Below are positions 35,953 to 46,399 of a stretch of 64,000 nucleotides of DNA, in pieces. The notes beneath the pieces were generated by a model that was not told where the DNA came from, made no database searches, and saw nothing but the letters and a program-made list of their open reading frames with translations. A program made the translations under genes and the position numbers. Numbering within the stretch: the stretch's first letter is position 1; the number at the start of each line of letters is the position of its first letter. The stretch comes from Marisa cornuarietis (Eukaryota; Mollusca; Gastropoda; Architaenioglossa; Ampullariidae). The DNA is taken from positions 806,001 to 870,000 of the forward strand of contig SMMW01000005.1 in NCBI GenBank assembly GCA_004794655.1. The letters run 5' to 3'.

Positions 35953-38900
35953 TCGATGCAATTGTCTATGCTAACCTATATTTACATGTCTTGAACTGTA
36001 ATATTTTACCCTTAAAACTGTATGAGCTGTACACGGCCTTAGCAATAAAGAAATTTTGTTCGTTTGTTCGTTTGTTCGTTCGTTCGTTCATTTGTTCGTT
36101 CGTTCGTTCGTTTGTTCGTTCGTTCGTTCGTTCGTTCGTTCTTTGTCACTGGTAAGGGAGTGATTAAAAACACAAGCTTTCACCTGTACATAATTTGTTA
36201 ATGTAATTTTTTTTGCAGAAGGTCCCCTCCCGCCAACCATGTCATGTGCCCCGCAGCCCTTCGTGTTAGAAAACACTAACATTACCTGTACCTGTAGTAC
36301 TACGAGTCTGGGACAGCCTGCAGGCTACCTGAGATGGATCATTGGTAACGAGACAAACCAGGCAACGGTATCAGGGAAAGACCCCCAGGATTACAGATCA
36401 CAAAAAACAGAGTATACTCATCAGTTGAATCTTCCAGATCATGAGAAAACCTGGTTCAGGTGTAACGCCATATGGGGACAAATCCCGATCCACGGAAAAA
36501 ACTACACTGCTAATGTGGGATGTAAGAAGATTTTTTCTTTCTATAATTAAACTATTCCTCTCTGACTATATTTCGAACATTTATTATTTTAGCAGTTTTC
36601 GGTCTGCCTCTCTCTCTATATATATATATTTTTTTTTTATGTGCATGAAAATAGTTATATTTGGAAATTGCTTTAGAAACTATGTCTACTACTAGGTAGG
36701 GTACCCAACTTCACCCGGGTTGTTTCTGCCAATTGTTTCAGCTGTGACTTTATCGTCAACTTTCAGTCTATCTCTTTATTTGAGGGTAGCTTTAGAACAG
36801 CACACTGTTGAAATACTTGTATTTTAGATCAGGCCTGACGTGATGGGCGCTTGTAGAGATGAAAATGACAGTTTGCTTGCTTTTCTCTTGCTTCCTATAA
36901 TTCATCTCTCTCTCTCTCTCTATGTCTGCAACTTGGCATATCGCTCGCTTTTTCCCTCTCCCTTTACCTCCCTAATGCCGTCTCCCTCTCTCTCTCTTTA
37001 CGACTATTTATCGCTACCTCCTCCATTCTCTTCCTGCGTCTGCTTGCTACAACAGCTACGTTTGCTGGCATGAAATTTACAGACTCTGCCAGACAAGCAA
37101 AGCTTTTACTCAACAACCGTGAAAAAAATCAGACTGTGAGGGAGAAAGAGCAAGTAAGCTTTTTGTGCGAGTCCAACGGCCGACCCACACCAAACGTCTC
37201 CATCTATAACAACGACAACGACACTGTGATGATGACAGGCCGGTCTCCTGTCACCTACATGGTCACAGCTCGCTGTGAAGACACGACCACCTACACGTGC
37301 TCCGCGTGGAATGAGTTTTCACGTCACGTGACCAGGTCGCTCAGTCTTAACCTCGATGTACTATGTAAGTTAAGAATTCAATTCCTCACGTGACTGTGGT
37401 CCTCTTTTATTTCTTTCGGACAAAATCATCACTCATTGCTGACTAACGTTTTTTGCACTTACGCAATATTTTTGCAAAGGTTGACATACAGTATGAATTA
37501 GTTTTAATGTAAAGGAACGCACATTTGTTAATACATTACATCTTGATTGTTCATGGATGAGCATGACTATCTGTGCTCTTATGCGTTTTCCTGCTTGGGT
37601 GTTTTTTTTGTTTGTTTGTTTGTTTTTTTTTTTTTTTGCTTGTCCGTATTGTTTATTTGCTTGGTGCTTTGTTTGACAGGTAAGCCTCGAAGTCGTTTGG
37701 CTAAGCATCTTGGGGAGTACATTGTAGATCAGAAAGCAGAAGTGAACTTTGATATCATCGCTTACCCCGCACCACACGAGCATCGCGTGTGGTTTTTAAG
37801 TACACTATCGAATGATAAGGGCAGCATGGAGAATGAAGTTGAACGTTCCATGTTCAACATTACCTGTAATGCTCCCACAGTGCACCGTTACCTGTCCACA
37901 TGTACTCTGACATTCTTCAACGTTACGTCATTGTCCACTGGTTCGTACAAGATCCAGCTCATAAATGAACATGGTGATGAAAACTTCACCGTCGTAATGA
38001 CCTTTCGTAAGTAATAGCATATTATGTTTTATAATTTTGTCATTAATCTTTAAATGTTTCAGCAACGTTTCGGTAAAATCTGACAAGATTTCCTCGGGCT
38101 TTTCTGGAATATCGTCTCTCGCGTAGTTGTGAAGACTAGAGAAAAAACCTTTGCTTTGTACCTTATCAAAGAGAATATTCTTTCAACATTTAAGAATTTT
38201 AAAACAGAGAGGTGAACAACGACTCGAGCGCTTGAATGTCGTGCGAAGATGGGATGTGCGGTTTTTCCTAATAAAGATATATGAAGAGTGCCTCAAACTG
38301 ACGCTGCCTTGATCTTGACAACGTCTTGGATATTGTTCACGAAAGAAATTACAAGTTCTACCACACCTCAAGTTTTCCTTTTCAGACATTTCGACTCTAA
38401 CGCATTACAGCAGACTTTCTGAACGTTCTCGGACTTCGATTGACCATTAATACTCTCGCGCTGGATTTCATGAATAAACAGGTAACTAGGGAATATGCTT
38501 TCCTAAGAACTGTACTTAAAGTATTAACCAATTTATCACACGCCAATCCAGAGAGCATGGAGACTTCTCTCAACAGAGAGGCAAAGCACTAAAGTGATAA
38601 AGCCACATTAAAACTAACATAAGACCATTGCATACTAAGAATAATGGCGATATAATTAAAAATTGTTGGTTTGTTTCATACGAATACAGTAAAAAACAAA
38701 GCCGGAAAAACTTACTTAAAATTAAAACACGTTTCCTCCTCTGAACGTTAAGGGACAGTACAGCAATAAGGAGCATCAGACTATGGGGAGAGTTATTCAT
38801 AAAGCAAGTGTCTGTTGTGGTCGTCGATAAAAACAAGGCATGAAGGATAATGGCGATAAGATTGATGGCTTGTGTCTTGCTGGTGCTTTACATCAGACTA

Positions 38901-41574
38901 GCATAGCTTTATATTACGGTGGGGTAGTCTTGCAAACATGTGCCAGTAAGTAAAATAGATAAATATTCGCAAATGTAACGTAGTATTACGCCTGACTTGG
39001 ATGAATACATCAATTATACAGTGGGAAGATACAAAAGCACAGTACTGGAGGAGACCTGCAAAAGAAAATGAAGTCTTAACGCTTCGCATATGAAACCTGG
39101 GGCTGTGCGAAGACCATCGAAACAAAGGGAAGGATCGACTTTCATCAACAATTTAGATGTTACAAAGCACAAAAATTCAAGGGTAAAAAAAATGTATCTG
39201 AGTTTTTCCCTACCTTTATAGCCATTTTCTTGGTGGACTGTAATGATTCTCAAAAGTTTCTGTTTCTCGGCTCACTTTTAATGTTTCATGCAATCACGCT
39301 ACGTATTAAATTGTACTTTTAAATTAATACAGTCAAAGGAAAATAATAGAATGCATACATAGCAGCTCTGCAGTTAATTTTTGCTTTTCTTTTATTTATA
39401 GCTGAAGTGAGAGACTTTCAACGAATCAACCCAGTTGTCCTTCCTTCTGTTGTGGGTGCCATCATTTTCTTCTTCGCGATTGTTACACTGATTGGTGTAC
39501 TTATCAAACGGAAGAAAACTAAAGGTCTGTTATAAATATTGGTTGTAGTTTAGTTAAGACGTGGTTAAAGATAATAAATGTAAATGCTTGTTTAATATTA
39601 TATTAAAACTATCGACTACAATATATGGTGTCCTTTTCTTACTATTGTCACCCTTCTTTTAAAAAGTAAAAAAAGAGGTCCCTCTTGCATTATGCTTATA
39701 AGGCATCTTTCTTCATCGTTCGCCAGCCGTTTTCGCACATAAAACCAGTTAAAAGCTTCCGAGTATGATTAACAATGTCTGCCTTACCTGCCTATTAGAT
39801 AGCGAAACAAAGAGTCAGAGACTCATACGTTGTCAATAAACGCTGTGTCGTCAGCTGGACCATCGCATGTACCATTGACCTATGTGAATGTAATATGCCG
39901 TTAAACGTATGAGCTGCGCCATCCAGTCGCGTTGAAACATACTTTTCTTATCTCACTAGTGTATGAAGAACAGCAATGACAATCAATCACTTGTCCTGAA
40001 CAGCTTTTTCGGGATATCATTAGTGGTTTCCTTGTTTGTCAGTATCTGCATGCTATCATGATTTTCCTTTACCTCCAATACGATCTCATTGAAATCCAGC
40101 CAAACAAAGGATACACGTCGAGCAAACGGAAGTAAATGCTAGCCTCTCTAATCCGGAGCCACTCTACGCTGTTGTGGACAAAACGAAAAAGAAGACAAAC
40201 ACTCACCCTGATCACATTGTTGACACAGACGAGAAAAACGGAAAAGGCAAAGAAGGTGAGCATAATTTATAGTCAATTTGCATTCTTGTTTTTATAACGA
40301 AAAGCCATGACATTTAATAACTAATAATAATAATTTAAAAATTTATAATAAGTAATACGTTTTTATAACTGTCCTCGGAATGCAGATTATCATGTAATAA
40401 AAGACCCCTCAGATAAAGTCAGATAGATAAACATAAATAAAATAAAACCAGGAATCATGGAGGTAACGTTGCATTACGGCCTGTCACACGAAAAGTATTA
40501 ATCACCAGGGATGTATTGTTAGACTGTTGTGACATACAGACATTCGACACTTAACGACCAGTTCCGTTCCTACAACTCTGTAAACGGATTGGTATGTACA
40601 CAAAAAACGCACTTGCATAATGTAAGTGGGTTTATGTCAACCATCTTTAAAACTACTTTTGCACTACTCTTTACATTTTAATATATTTTGAATGTTTATA
40701 CAACAGTTAGTATATATTGTACTGTTTTCCGCAACCAGAGCCGCCAGCGTACGGTACCGACTGGTCATACAGCTGCTCTAACTCCGTGTGGTCGTTAAGC
40801 ATGTAGATCGCTATGTAGGAAATGTCTGTATATTACTAGACACCAATGTTATCACTTATCAAGGGAGTAACATCCTTTTGTTATATATAAATATATATAA
40901 GAGATTTGACATATACTAAGCTATGGATCAAGCATATTTAGATAATTTTTAACACCAGGACTTGGACCGGCATGTGAAGTAGTATACGCTGTTGTTGACA
41001 AAGAAAGAAGCAGATCTCCTGACAAGTGTGACAACGCCCTCAAGCTGGGCAAGAAGAAACGTTACCAAACAAGGAAAGGTATTAAGAAGTTTACACTAAC
41101 TTACTGAAGAAAAGTTTAAGTGGACTCTCTCCTTGCAGTACTGTAGCTGGTAAATATTGATGTTATTTATCGTTGTTAAAATTGGAAGCATGTGGTGAAG
41201 TTTAGGGAAATACGAATTAGGCTCAGTAATTTATATCATCCTAACATGTCCTGTGCTGAATTCCCATTGACTATTTTGTGTGCAGGCCTGTGGAAAAAGG
41301 TCAGTGTAAGCACAGTGACACACCCTTAGTTTTTGTTACCTGATTCCTCTTTGGCTTTTCTTTATTTGTCTTTTATTAGTCATCAGTACTGTTGTGCACC
41401 CTTCGTATGTTGTCCGTGTCTCGTTCTTGTCTCAAGCGTTAGAAGCACTTTCATTACAGGTATGAGTATATGCTATATAAATCAAGCGTTTATTATAATA
41501 AATAGATGTGTGATAGATGCGTTTGCTCCTTCTACGTGCGCTTAGAGAGAGAGAGTGTGTGCGTGCGTGCGTGC

Positions 41575-41616
<42 letters not shown>

Positions 41617-42436
41617 TGAACGTACTAGTAGAAAAATAACGAGCTATTTACGCCAGGAATACACCTTACTGAGTGAAACGGAAAGTTAATTTTAATTTAA
41701 TTTTAACTGAAAGAACGTGGTGGTTGTCAAAACATAGAATATTTTGCATAATACTTTCACAGAAATTAAATCCCAGATGCAAAGAGTAGTGTGGGCAGAA
41801 GTCCTCAGCTTTTAATATTAAAATAATACCTTTTACCTTTGACTGACATTAAAAAATGTATGCACGAGAACACTTCTACTCCCTTTTATTTACTTCTTTA
41901 ATTTTCTCCCTATTCTGATAATACTTAATGATACTGACATTTATTATAATGAAGAGGGTTGTGAATACGGTGGAAATTAGTACAAAGTCAGAAATTTTAG
42001 GAAATTTATAAGCTTTCCATGCAAACTGATAAAGCAGTGGTACTGTCTTCTTACGGAGCTCATACAGTAGGCAAACTAAACAGTAACCTAAACTCATGCA
42101 TATAATTTTACACATTTACAGGTTTCCTTAAAGGAAGACTCCAGTTACAGTTACAATGACTGGGGTGAGTATCAGAACATTGCGCAAAAACTTTCAGGAC
42201 AAGAGGAGGAGCCAGACAAGTTGGATGTCCGCAGTCCTAGCTCATTTCCCCGTAAGGTCGATGGCGGCAGATGGGTCAACTCCGTCGGTCTTTTGTATGT
42301 ACACCCCAGCTTTGATGTCAGAAACGATGTAAAGTACCACCCACCGCCGCCACACGAGGCGACAGAGTACTACACCCCTTGCATGATTACTGAGAAGTTC
42401 CCTGCACTTGTCCTTGACGAAGAATCAGAGCAATGA
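33436..42436 (+). CDS. Gene B: complete IgSF transmembrane receptor with ITIM-type tail
   Basis: Exons: 33436..33532, 34087..34431, 35003..35130, 35577..35787, 36219..36521, 37056..37364, 37680..38006, 39402..39524, 40100..40255, 40959..41078, 41286..41299 and 42122..42436 (TGA). They total 2448 nt, 815 residues; an in-frame ATG at 33418 would add six. Layout: signal peptide 1-32, Ig-like modules about 33-147, 148-260, 261-361, 362-464 and 465-573, transmembrane helix about 586-608, cytoplasmic tail to 815. Domain-bounding introns are phase 1. Module 2 is split by a phase-0 intron and the last intron is phase 0. All sites are GT-AG; the exon 8 donor (GTCTGT) is weak. Tail motifs are PLYAVVDK, VVYAVVDK (ITIM), GEYQNI and TEYYTP. 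Inferred role: membrane recognition receptor signalling through SH2 proteins. Paralog of gene A, 29 kb upstream. Confidence 0.87.
34087..34431 (+). CDS. Gene B exon 2, N-terminal Ig-like module
   Basis: 345 nt, phase 1 to phase 1. Cysteines in LIPCGK, VFTCTAE, ATCEQTCDE, SLQCVLP and SRCNLS suggest more than one disulfide. RVQWRLGFEG supplies the C-strand tryptophan of an Ig V-like fold. As the membrane-distal domain it is the likeliest ligand-binding part. Confidence 0.8.
34749..34850 (+). mobile_element. SINE family 1, internally deleted, in gene B intron 2
   Basis: The tRNA-like head (GGTAGTGTAGTGGTTAAAAC) joins directly to the body end (TCCTCCCTCTCCACCATAGG, then TAGGTGGAAACAGTTT). Plus orientation, the same sense as the gene. 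Confidence 0.75.
35003..35130 (+). CDS. Gene B exon 3, first half of Ig-like module 2
   Basis: 128 nt, phase 1 to phase 0, with acceptor CTTTTTTCAG and donor GTGAGT. Encodes PPEGVSCTAVNTSWSVTVSC, later GLYTCQLHRIK. The following exon starts in phase 0, so this module is split mid-domain, unlike the other Ig modules. Confidence 0.75.
35577..35787 (+). CDS. Gene B exon 4, second half of Ig-like module 2
   Basis: 211 nt, phase 0 to phase 1, with acceptor GCTGTTATTTCAG and donor GTAAAC. Contains VKVSGLCQFNTTLPAEEGLY and ISPGGQTYNAKLTVDF. The E-G-L-Y-x-F pattern is an Ig F strand without its cysteine. Read-through past the donor is open into a CA array, which is intronic. Confidence 0.78.
35902..35950. 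repeat. (CA)n in gene B intron 4
   Basis: About 24 CA units, 115 bp after the exon 4 donor. Confidence 0.95.
36059..36140. repeat. (GTTC)n/(GTTT) tetranucleotide tract in gene B intron 4
   Basis: About 20 units of GTTC with interspersed GTTT, ending 78 bp before the exon 5 acceptor. Confidence 0.9.
36219..36521 (+). CDS. Gene B exon 5, Ig-like module 3
   Basis: 303 nt, phase 1 to phase 1. Canonical Ig features are ITCTCST (B strand), GYLRWIIGN (C-strand Trp) and WFRCNAIWG (F-strand Cys). It has several N-glycosylation sequons. Acceptor TTTTTTTTGCAG, donor GTAAGA. Confidence 0.87.
37056..37364 (+). CDS. Gene B exon 6, I-set-like Ig module 4
   Basis: 309 nt, phase 1 to phase 1. QVSFLCESNGRPTPNVSIY (B-C region) and ARCEDTTTYTCSAWNEFS (E-F region) are typical of I-set domains. 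An extra cysteine (ARC) precedes the F strand. Its last strand matches the gene A fragment at 2..38. Confidence 0.87.
37680..38006 (+). CDS. Gene B exon 7, juxtamembrane Ig-like module 5
   Basis: 327 nt, phase 1 to phase 1, equal in length to its gene A counterpart. NFDIIAYPAPHEHRVWF, FNITCNA, RYLSTCTL and GSYKIQLINEHGDENFT show the shared pattern. Standard B/F cysteines are absent. Confidence 0.87.
38007..39401 (+). other. Gene B intron 7
   Basis: 1.4-kb intron. Nothing recognisable inside. Confidence 0.7.
39402..39524 (+). CDS. Gene B exon 8, transmembrane exon
   Basis: 123 nt, phase 1 to phase 1. The helix (VLPSVVGAIIFFFAIVTLIG) continues VLI and is stopped by KRKKTK. The donor GTCTGT is weak, but it is the only site that keeps phase and matches the exon length of gene A. 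Confidence 0.85.
40100..40255 (+). CDS. Gene B exon 9, cytoplasmic exon with PLYAVVDK
   Basis: 156 nt, phase 1 to phase 1 (168 in gene A). Acceptor GAAATCCAG, donor GTGAGC. AKQRIHVEQTEVNASLSNPE leads to PLYAVVDKTKKKT. The tyrosine context lacks the hydrophobic -2 residue of a strict ITIM. Confidence 0.82.
40959..41078 (+). CDS. Gene B exon 10, ITIM exon
   Basis: 120 nt, phase 1 to phase 1. LGPACEVVYAVVDKERSRSP carries the ITIM (V-x-Y-x-x-V). A basic extension (KLGKKKRYQTRK) absent from gene A follows. Acceptor AACACCAG, donor GTATTA. Confidence 0.8.
41286..41299 (+). CDS. Gene B exon 11, 14-nt microexon
   Basis: GCCTGTGGAAAAAG between GTGTGCAG and GTCAGT, phase 1 to phase 0, encoding LWKK after a shared glycine. 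It is equivalent to the 14-nt exon at 3700..3713. Confidence 0.75.
41564..41614. repeat. (GTGC)n/(TG)n in gene B intron 11
   Basis: GTGC repeats followed by a TG array. The matching gene A intron has a TG/GA array at 3727..3760. Confidence 0.9.
42122..42436 (+). CDS. Gene B exon 12, terminal cytoplasmic exon
   Basis: Phase-0 acceptor (TTTACACATTTACAG), 104 codons plus TGA. SSYSYNDWGEYQNI contains a YxN site. Further on are DVRSPSS, GGRWVNSVGLLY, KYHPPPPHEATEYYTP and FPALVLDEESEQ. The gene A TEYCTL is TEYYTP here, so the ITSM-like +3 leucine is lost. Confidence 0.87.
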   Translation, partial: VSLKEDSSYSYNDWGEYQNIAQKLSGQEEEPDKLDVRSPSSFPRKVDGGRWVNSVGLLYVHPSFDVRNDVKYHPPPPHEATEYYTPCMITEKFPALVLDEESEQ

Positions 42437-42439
42437 GCC

Positions 42440-42440
<1 letters not shown>

Positions 42441-42474
<34 letters not shown>
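42441..42474. repeat. (TG)n in gene B 3' UTR
   Basis: 17 TG units 4 bp after the stop, parallel to the array after the gene A stop. Confidence 0.92.
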
Positions 42475-42478
<4 letters not shown>

Positions 42479-43000
42479 TTCACTTTTGGCAAAAACACAT
42501 CTTTGTGTCGGTGTTATGCTGTTCCTTTGACAGGGAGGAATTCACCAGAAAAAAATGTCAGACTGGTAGGGAAAGGCTTCTACAAGCCAGTCTTCAAACC
42601 AGTTTCCTAATGTTTTTACATACAAAACTAGTGAACAATTGACTGACTAGTTTACTTCCAGCTTATTCACACGTATTAAAACGGTGATTTATTCACCTGC
42701 GTGCGAAGGGGGTCGGGTGAGGGATGTATTATATCCGCCAAACTGTCATATTTGCATACTTACAGAGTATTTCCCCAAGATTCTGTTGTGTCTTGCAGCT
42801 GGTGTAAATGGTAACTGCGTGTCATGGGAACCATAAGAAAACGGTCGCTGCTCAGTTAAATTCTGTTATTGTTATTTCTCTAGTGTCCAGGTACCCTTCT
42901 TTGTATAGTCACACTTACTTAGCTTACAGGCTCTTCTTGCTGTGTTGCATTATTTGTTTATAAGTGTCTTGTTTTTTTTCGGTAACACTTCCTTATGTCA

Positions 43001-43006
43001 AATAAA
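43001..43006 (+). terminator. Candidate polyadenylation signal, gene B
   Basis: AATAAA about 565 bp after the gene B stop (context GTCAAATAAATCTG), the first clear hexamer in that flank. Confidence 0.45.
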
Positions 43007-43239
43007 TCTGATCTAAGTTCTAAGAGAATATTGCAGAGAAATTTTCTTTTTTCACCTTAAAGGCCAAGCTTTCCCCCTCTTGGGAGAAAGAATGGATTCG
43101 ATCCGGCGGACGGAGGTGATAGGAGTTGTCGAGCCAGATGGAAGCAATAATAGCTAAAAATGATCTGCGTGTGCTCTTCACATCCCTCCCTCGGATCAAA
43201 CCAGTTTTTCGCATCAGGGAAAAGTAAAAATGTGGCATA

Positions 43240-43240
<1 letters not shown>

Positions 43241-43312
<72 letters not shown>
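43241..43312. repeat. (TG)n microsatellite
   Basis: 36 TG units. Confidence 0.95.
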
Positions 43313-43315
<3 letters not shown>

Positions 43316-45355
43316 AAGAAGTAAACAATTAGTCTCCACTCCGCCATAAAAGATAAAATGTGAAAAAACAACAAAACAAAGAAAAATCACAAAATGCGCA
43401 GAAAGGGACAAGAAGATAGAGAGTTGTAAACAGGACGCACTGTGCATTTAGCTGAACCGGTCACCGACTGGTTTCTATACGGAAGGTTCACAATTAAGTC
43501 CTGCTTTAATTCACTGATTCCTGTGTGAAAGTGGATCAGTGCTGTACAGTTGTGTTCCTCCCTGTGTCCCTTTGACTCGTTGTCATCGTAGGTAATAACG
43601 TGTACTTCAGGTAATACCTCAAACAACTTATGCAGCTTCAGGTAACACCTCGCACAATACGTTAAAGATTTGATACAGATGACTAGATCAGAACAAAAAA
43701 TTTATACTTTATATATTTTAGGATAATTGCCATCTCTTACTGAAAAAGCACATTGTACAAAGTTAATAATAATAATAATAATAACAACAATAATACATCA
43801 CTGCGCTGATAGCAAAATCTGTTTAGAAAAAGGAACGAACTCGATCCCTGCCCACATTTATGTATAGATAAACACCTCCATCTATTTTTATATGCATTTG
43901 CATGCATTCTTTCAGACATATGATGCCTGCAAACTATCTCTACCTATACCACCATTTGTACCAAACCGCAGACATTAAAAATGTTATTTACAAATATATC
44001 TGAAAGAGAGTTAAAGGTCAAAATTCAGAAGGCTAAAGATCAGGTGATCAGAAAAAGGAAGTCAGTGATGCGAACATGTATCAGGGGAAGGAACTACGTT
44101 TCGCATCAATTCAAGCATAGAAGAGTTATAAACCATTTTTTCCATCTAAATCTGATACGAAAATGTTTCTTTTATCCTGGCATTTGGTGCGTGATAACCT
44201 GGTTGCATCTTTACCATGAGTTGTGAGCATTTGACATGGCACACTTGACAGGCACAGCACTGCAAACCACCAGTCACAAAAACAAGTGTGAATAACCACC
44301 CGAGTCCCAGACTTCTGTTAAATATCTGTAATCCCAATACTCAGACAATTCAAGGGAGGACACTGTCTTGTTTAGCTCTCAATTTACTTCAATCTCAATT
44401 CATCTATGAGCAAATTAAAAAGTACAAAATAAGAGAAAAAAACCTTTACTATGCACTACACATACTGCGGATAGAACTGCATTCGTAAACAAAGGCCACA
44501 TTACTTCCAAAATGCGATATATCAGATTTCTTCCACTGTACGTGTATTTACATTCCATATTGGCGACAGCTGGAACGTTTTCAACATCTGCGTACGATAA
44601 TGAGTGGCTGGGTGCTAATCTATAGTTTGTATGCCATAAAACAGCAAACATGTGTTACAGAGGGCGGGAAGACTGCATAATGATTATAATTAACATTCTT
44701 GCGTCCCGACCTCCCGTATGCGTGTGTCAGTGGTGTGGAATGATGGGGTGGGGGGGCAAGGGGGGAACTTAGAGGACATGTAAGCAAACTACAGTGTAAG
44801 GATTTTATAAAATCGATATAAAACATCAGGATGTGAATTTTTGTTTAAATTACTAACTTTAGTTTTAAAAAGAAACCCAACAACATATACCTTGGAATTG
44901 AGATATACAAGCTCTTGTATTTTTACTCCATACTGGCTCGATAAAAAGTCCGCCTGTTTTGAGAGCAGGAACACGATACACGCCCCTGGGTGGGAACAGA
45001 CTGCACCATAAGACAACTTTCGTGCTCTCGTGTTTCTCAATATCCTTGGTTGTGACTGCTACCGCCTCATGCCTTTGTGCTGTAAGCTCATCTTACACTG
45101 TACTGTGTTTTGTCTTTTCGTCATAGAAATTTCGGAGTATTGTTCCTCAACTGAGCTGATATTTTTCGAGGCATTGTCACTGACACCTATGACTTTTTTC
45201 AACTTTTGCACACCCTATAGCGCATGTATAAAAATATACATTTCTTGATTACTTATCACTGAAAAGATCCCCAGTGTTAAACTGTATGTGAGTTCAGTTC
45301 CGTTGTTAAGATCTAATATTTGATTCATAAAAATGTATTTTGAATCTGTGTTCCA
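43313..45355. other. Intergenic, no supported gene
   Basis: AT-rich, with an AAT run near 43763..43795 (followed by AAC/AAT units) and several leaderless open frames under 85 codons. None has recognisable domains. Confidence 0.5.
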
Positions 45356-45359
45356 CTCA

Positions 45360-45965
45360 AAGTTTGCTACCGAGGATGGACTATTGTAAGGATCCAGAAT
45401 AATTCTGCTCGCCTCATCTGCAAACCATATTTCACCATCATACGCTAGTCGTGGATTGTATAGCCTATAAACTTTTCACTCTGACTTCCTCTGCTGTCTC
45501 TGGTCCTCAGTACCTCTCCGAACTCCCATCTATACAACCGCACGACCTCTTCGCTCCTCTTGACACCAAGCTTCTGCGAATCGCACTAAGACAAAGACTT
45601 TGGACAGAGGTCTTTCTCATACCAAGCCCCATCGACTTGGAACGGATTACCTATCAGCCTTCGACACTCTGATTCTTTTACCACCTTTAAGTCAAAGCTT
45701 AAAATACATCTTTTCTGAAGGACGACTTCACTGTGAGCTGACCTGACATGAGCATGCATAACTTGTGTCTGTAAATTACTTTGTGAGTGAGTGAGTGAGT
45801 GAGTGAGTGAGTGAGTGAGTGAGTGTAGAAGTGCGCGAGTCTGTTAGATGCAAATATTGTACATGATTGTTGACGATTTAGTCTGTGTATGATTTATGTA
45901 AATCGCTTTGAGCAAATTTTTGTAAAGGCCCTATGTAAATTCTCATTATTATTATTATTATTATT
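45360..45965 (+). mobile_element. CR1-like LINE 3' end
   Basis: NSARL-type remnants, then the frame IAYKLFTLTSSAVSGPQYLS, DTKLLRIALRQRLWTEVF and DLERITYQPS, derive from the RT C-terminus, which in intact copies reads tDWNsLP here. It is frameshifted. A GTGA array (45783..45825) lies in the 3' UTR. The element ends AAATCGCTTTGAGC ... CCTATGTAAATTC and ATT repeats. Confidence 0.7.
45783..45825. repeat. (GTGA)n tetranucleotide array
   Basis: About 10 units in the LINE 3' region. Confidence 0.9.
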
Positions 45966-46194
45966 ATTGAGATGTAATATTATAAATAGGTATAGGTAGA
46001 CAGACATGCGCTTTATAAATTCTGTTATTGTTATCTGTTGGGCTTAGATGTCGCCTCAGCGCCCACTTACAGGTTTTGGACTATGTCCAAATCTGGGGAG
46101 GTCAAGTGGTGATGTGGTGTTGACGTTTATAGTCTATAATCTACCTCTGTGCACTGCTCCACTACGCTATCGCCTGGTAAATAACGGGCAACGA

Positions 46195-46375
46195 CAGGTT
46201 AGAGCTTTGCACACCTTTCCCAGCCCTCTATGAAGTCAGGAACCCATTCCAGCAGGCTGGGTCGACTGACAAAAGTTTGCTTTGCTACTCGGGTATCGAA
46301 CCAGCTCCTGTTAGTTCTCAACAGTCGAGGGCATCTACCGATCAAAACTACACACAAATACACTTTATTCTAAGT
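46195..46375 (-). mobile_element. tRNA-derived SINE, family 2, copy 2
   Basis: On the minus strand the B box GGTTCGATACC is followed by a body (GCTGGAATGGGTTCCTGACT, GAGGGCTGGGAAAGG) matching the copy at 776..985. Confidence 0.6.
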
Positions 46376-46399
46376 GTGATTATTAAGCGACAACTACAG

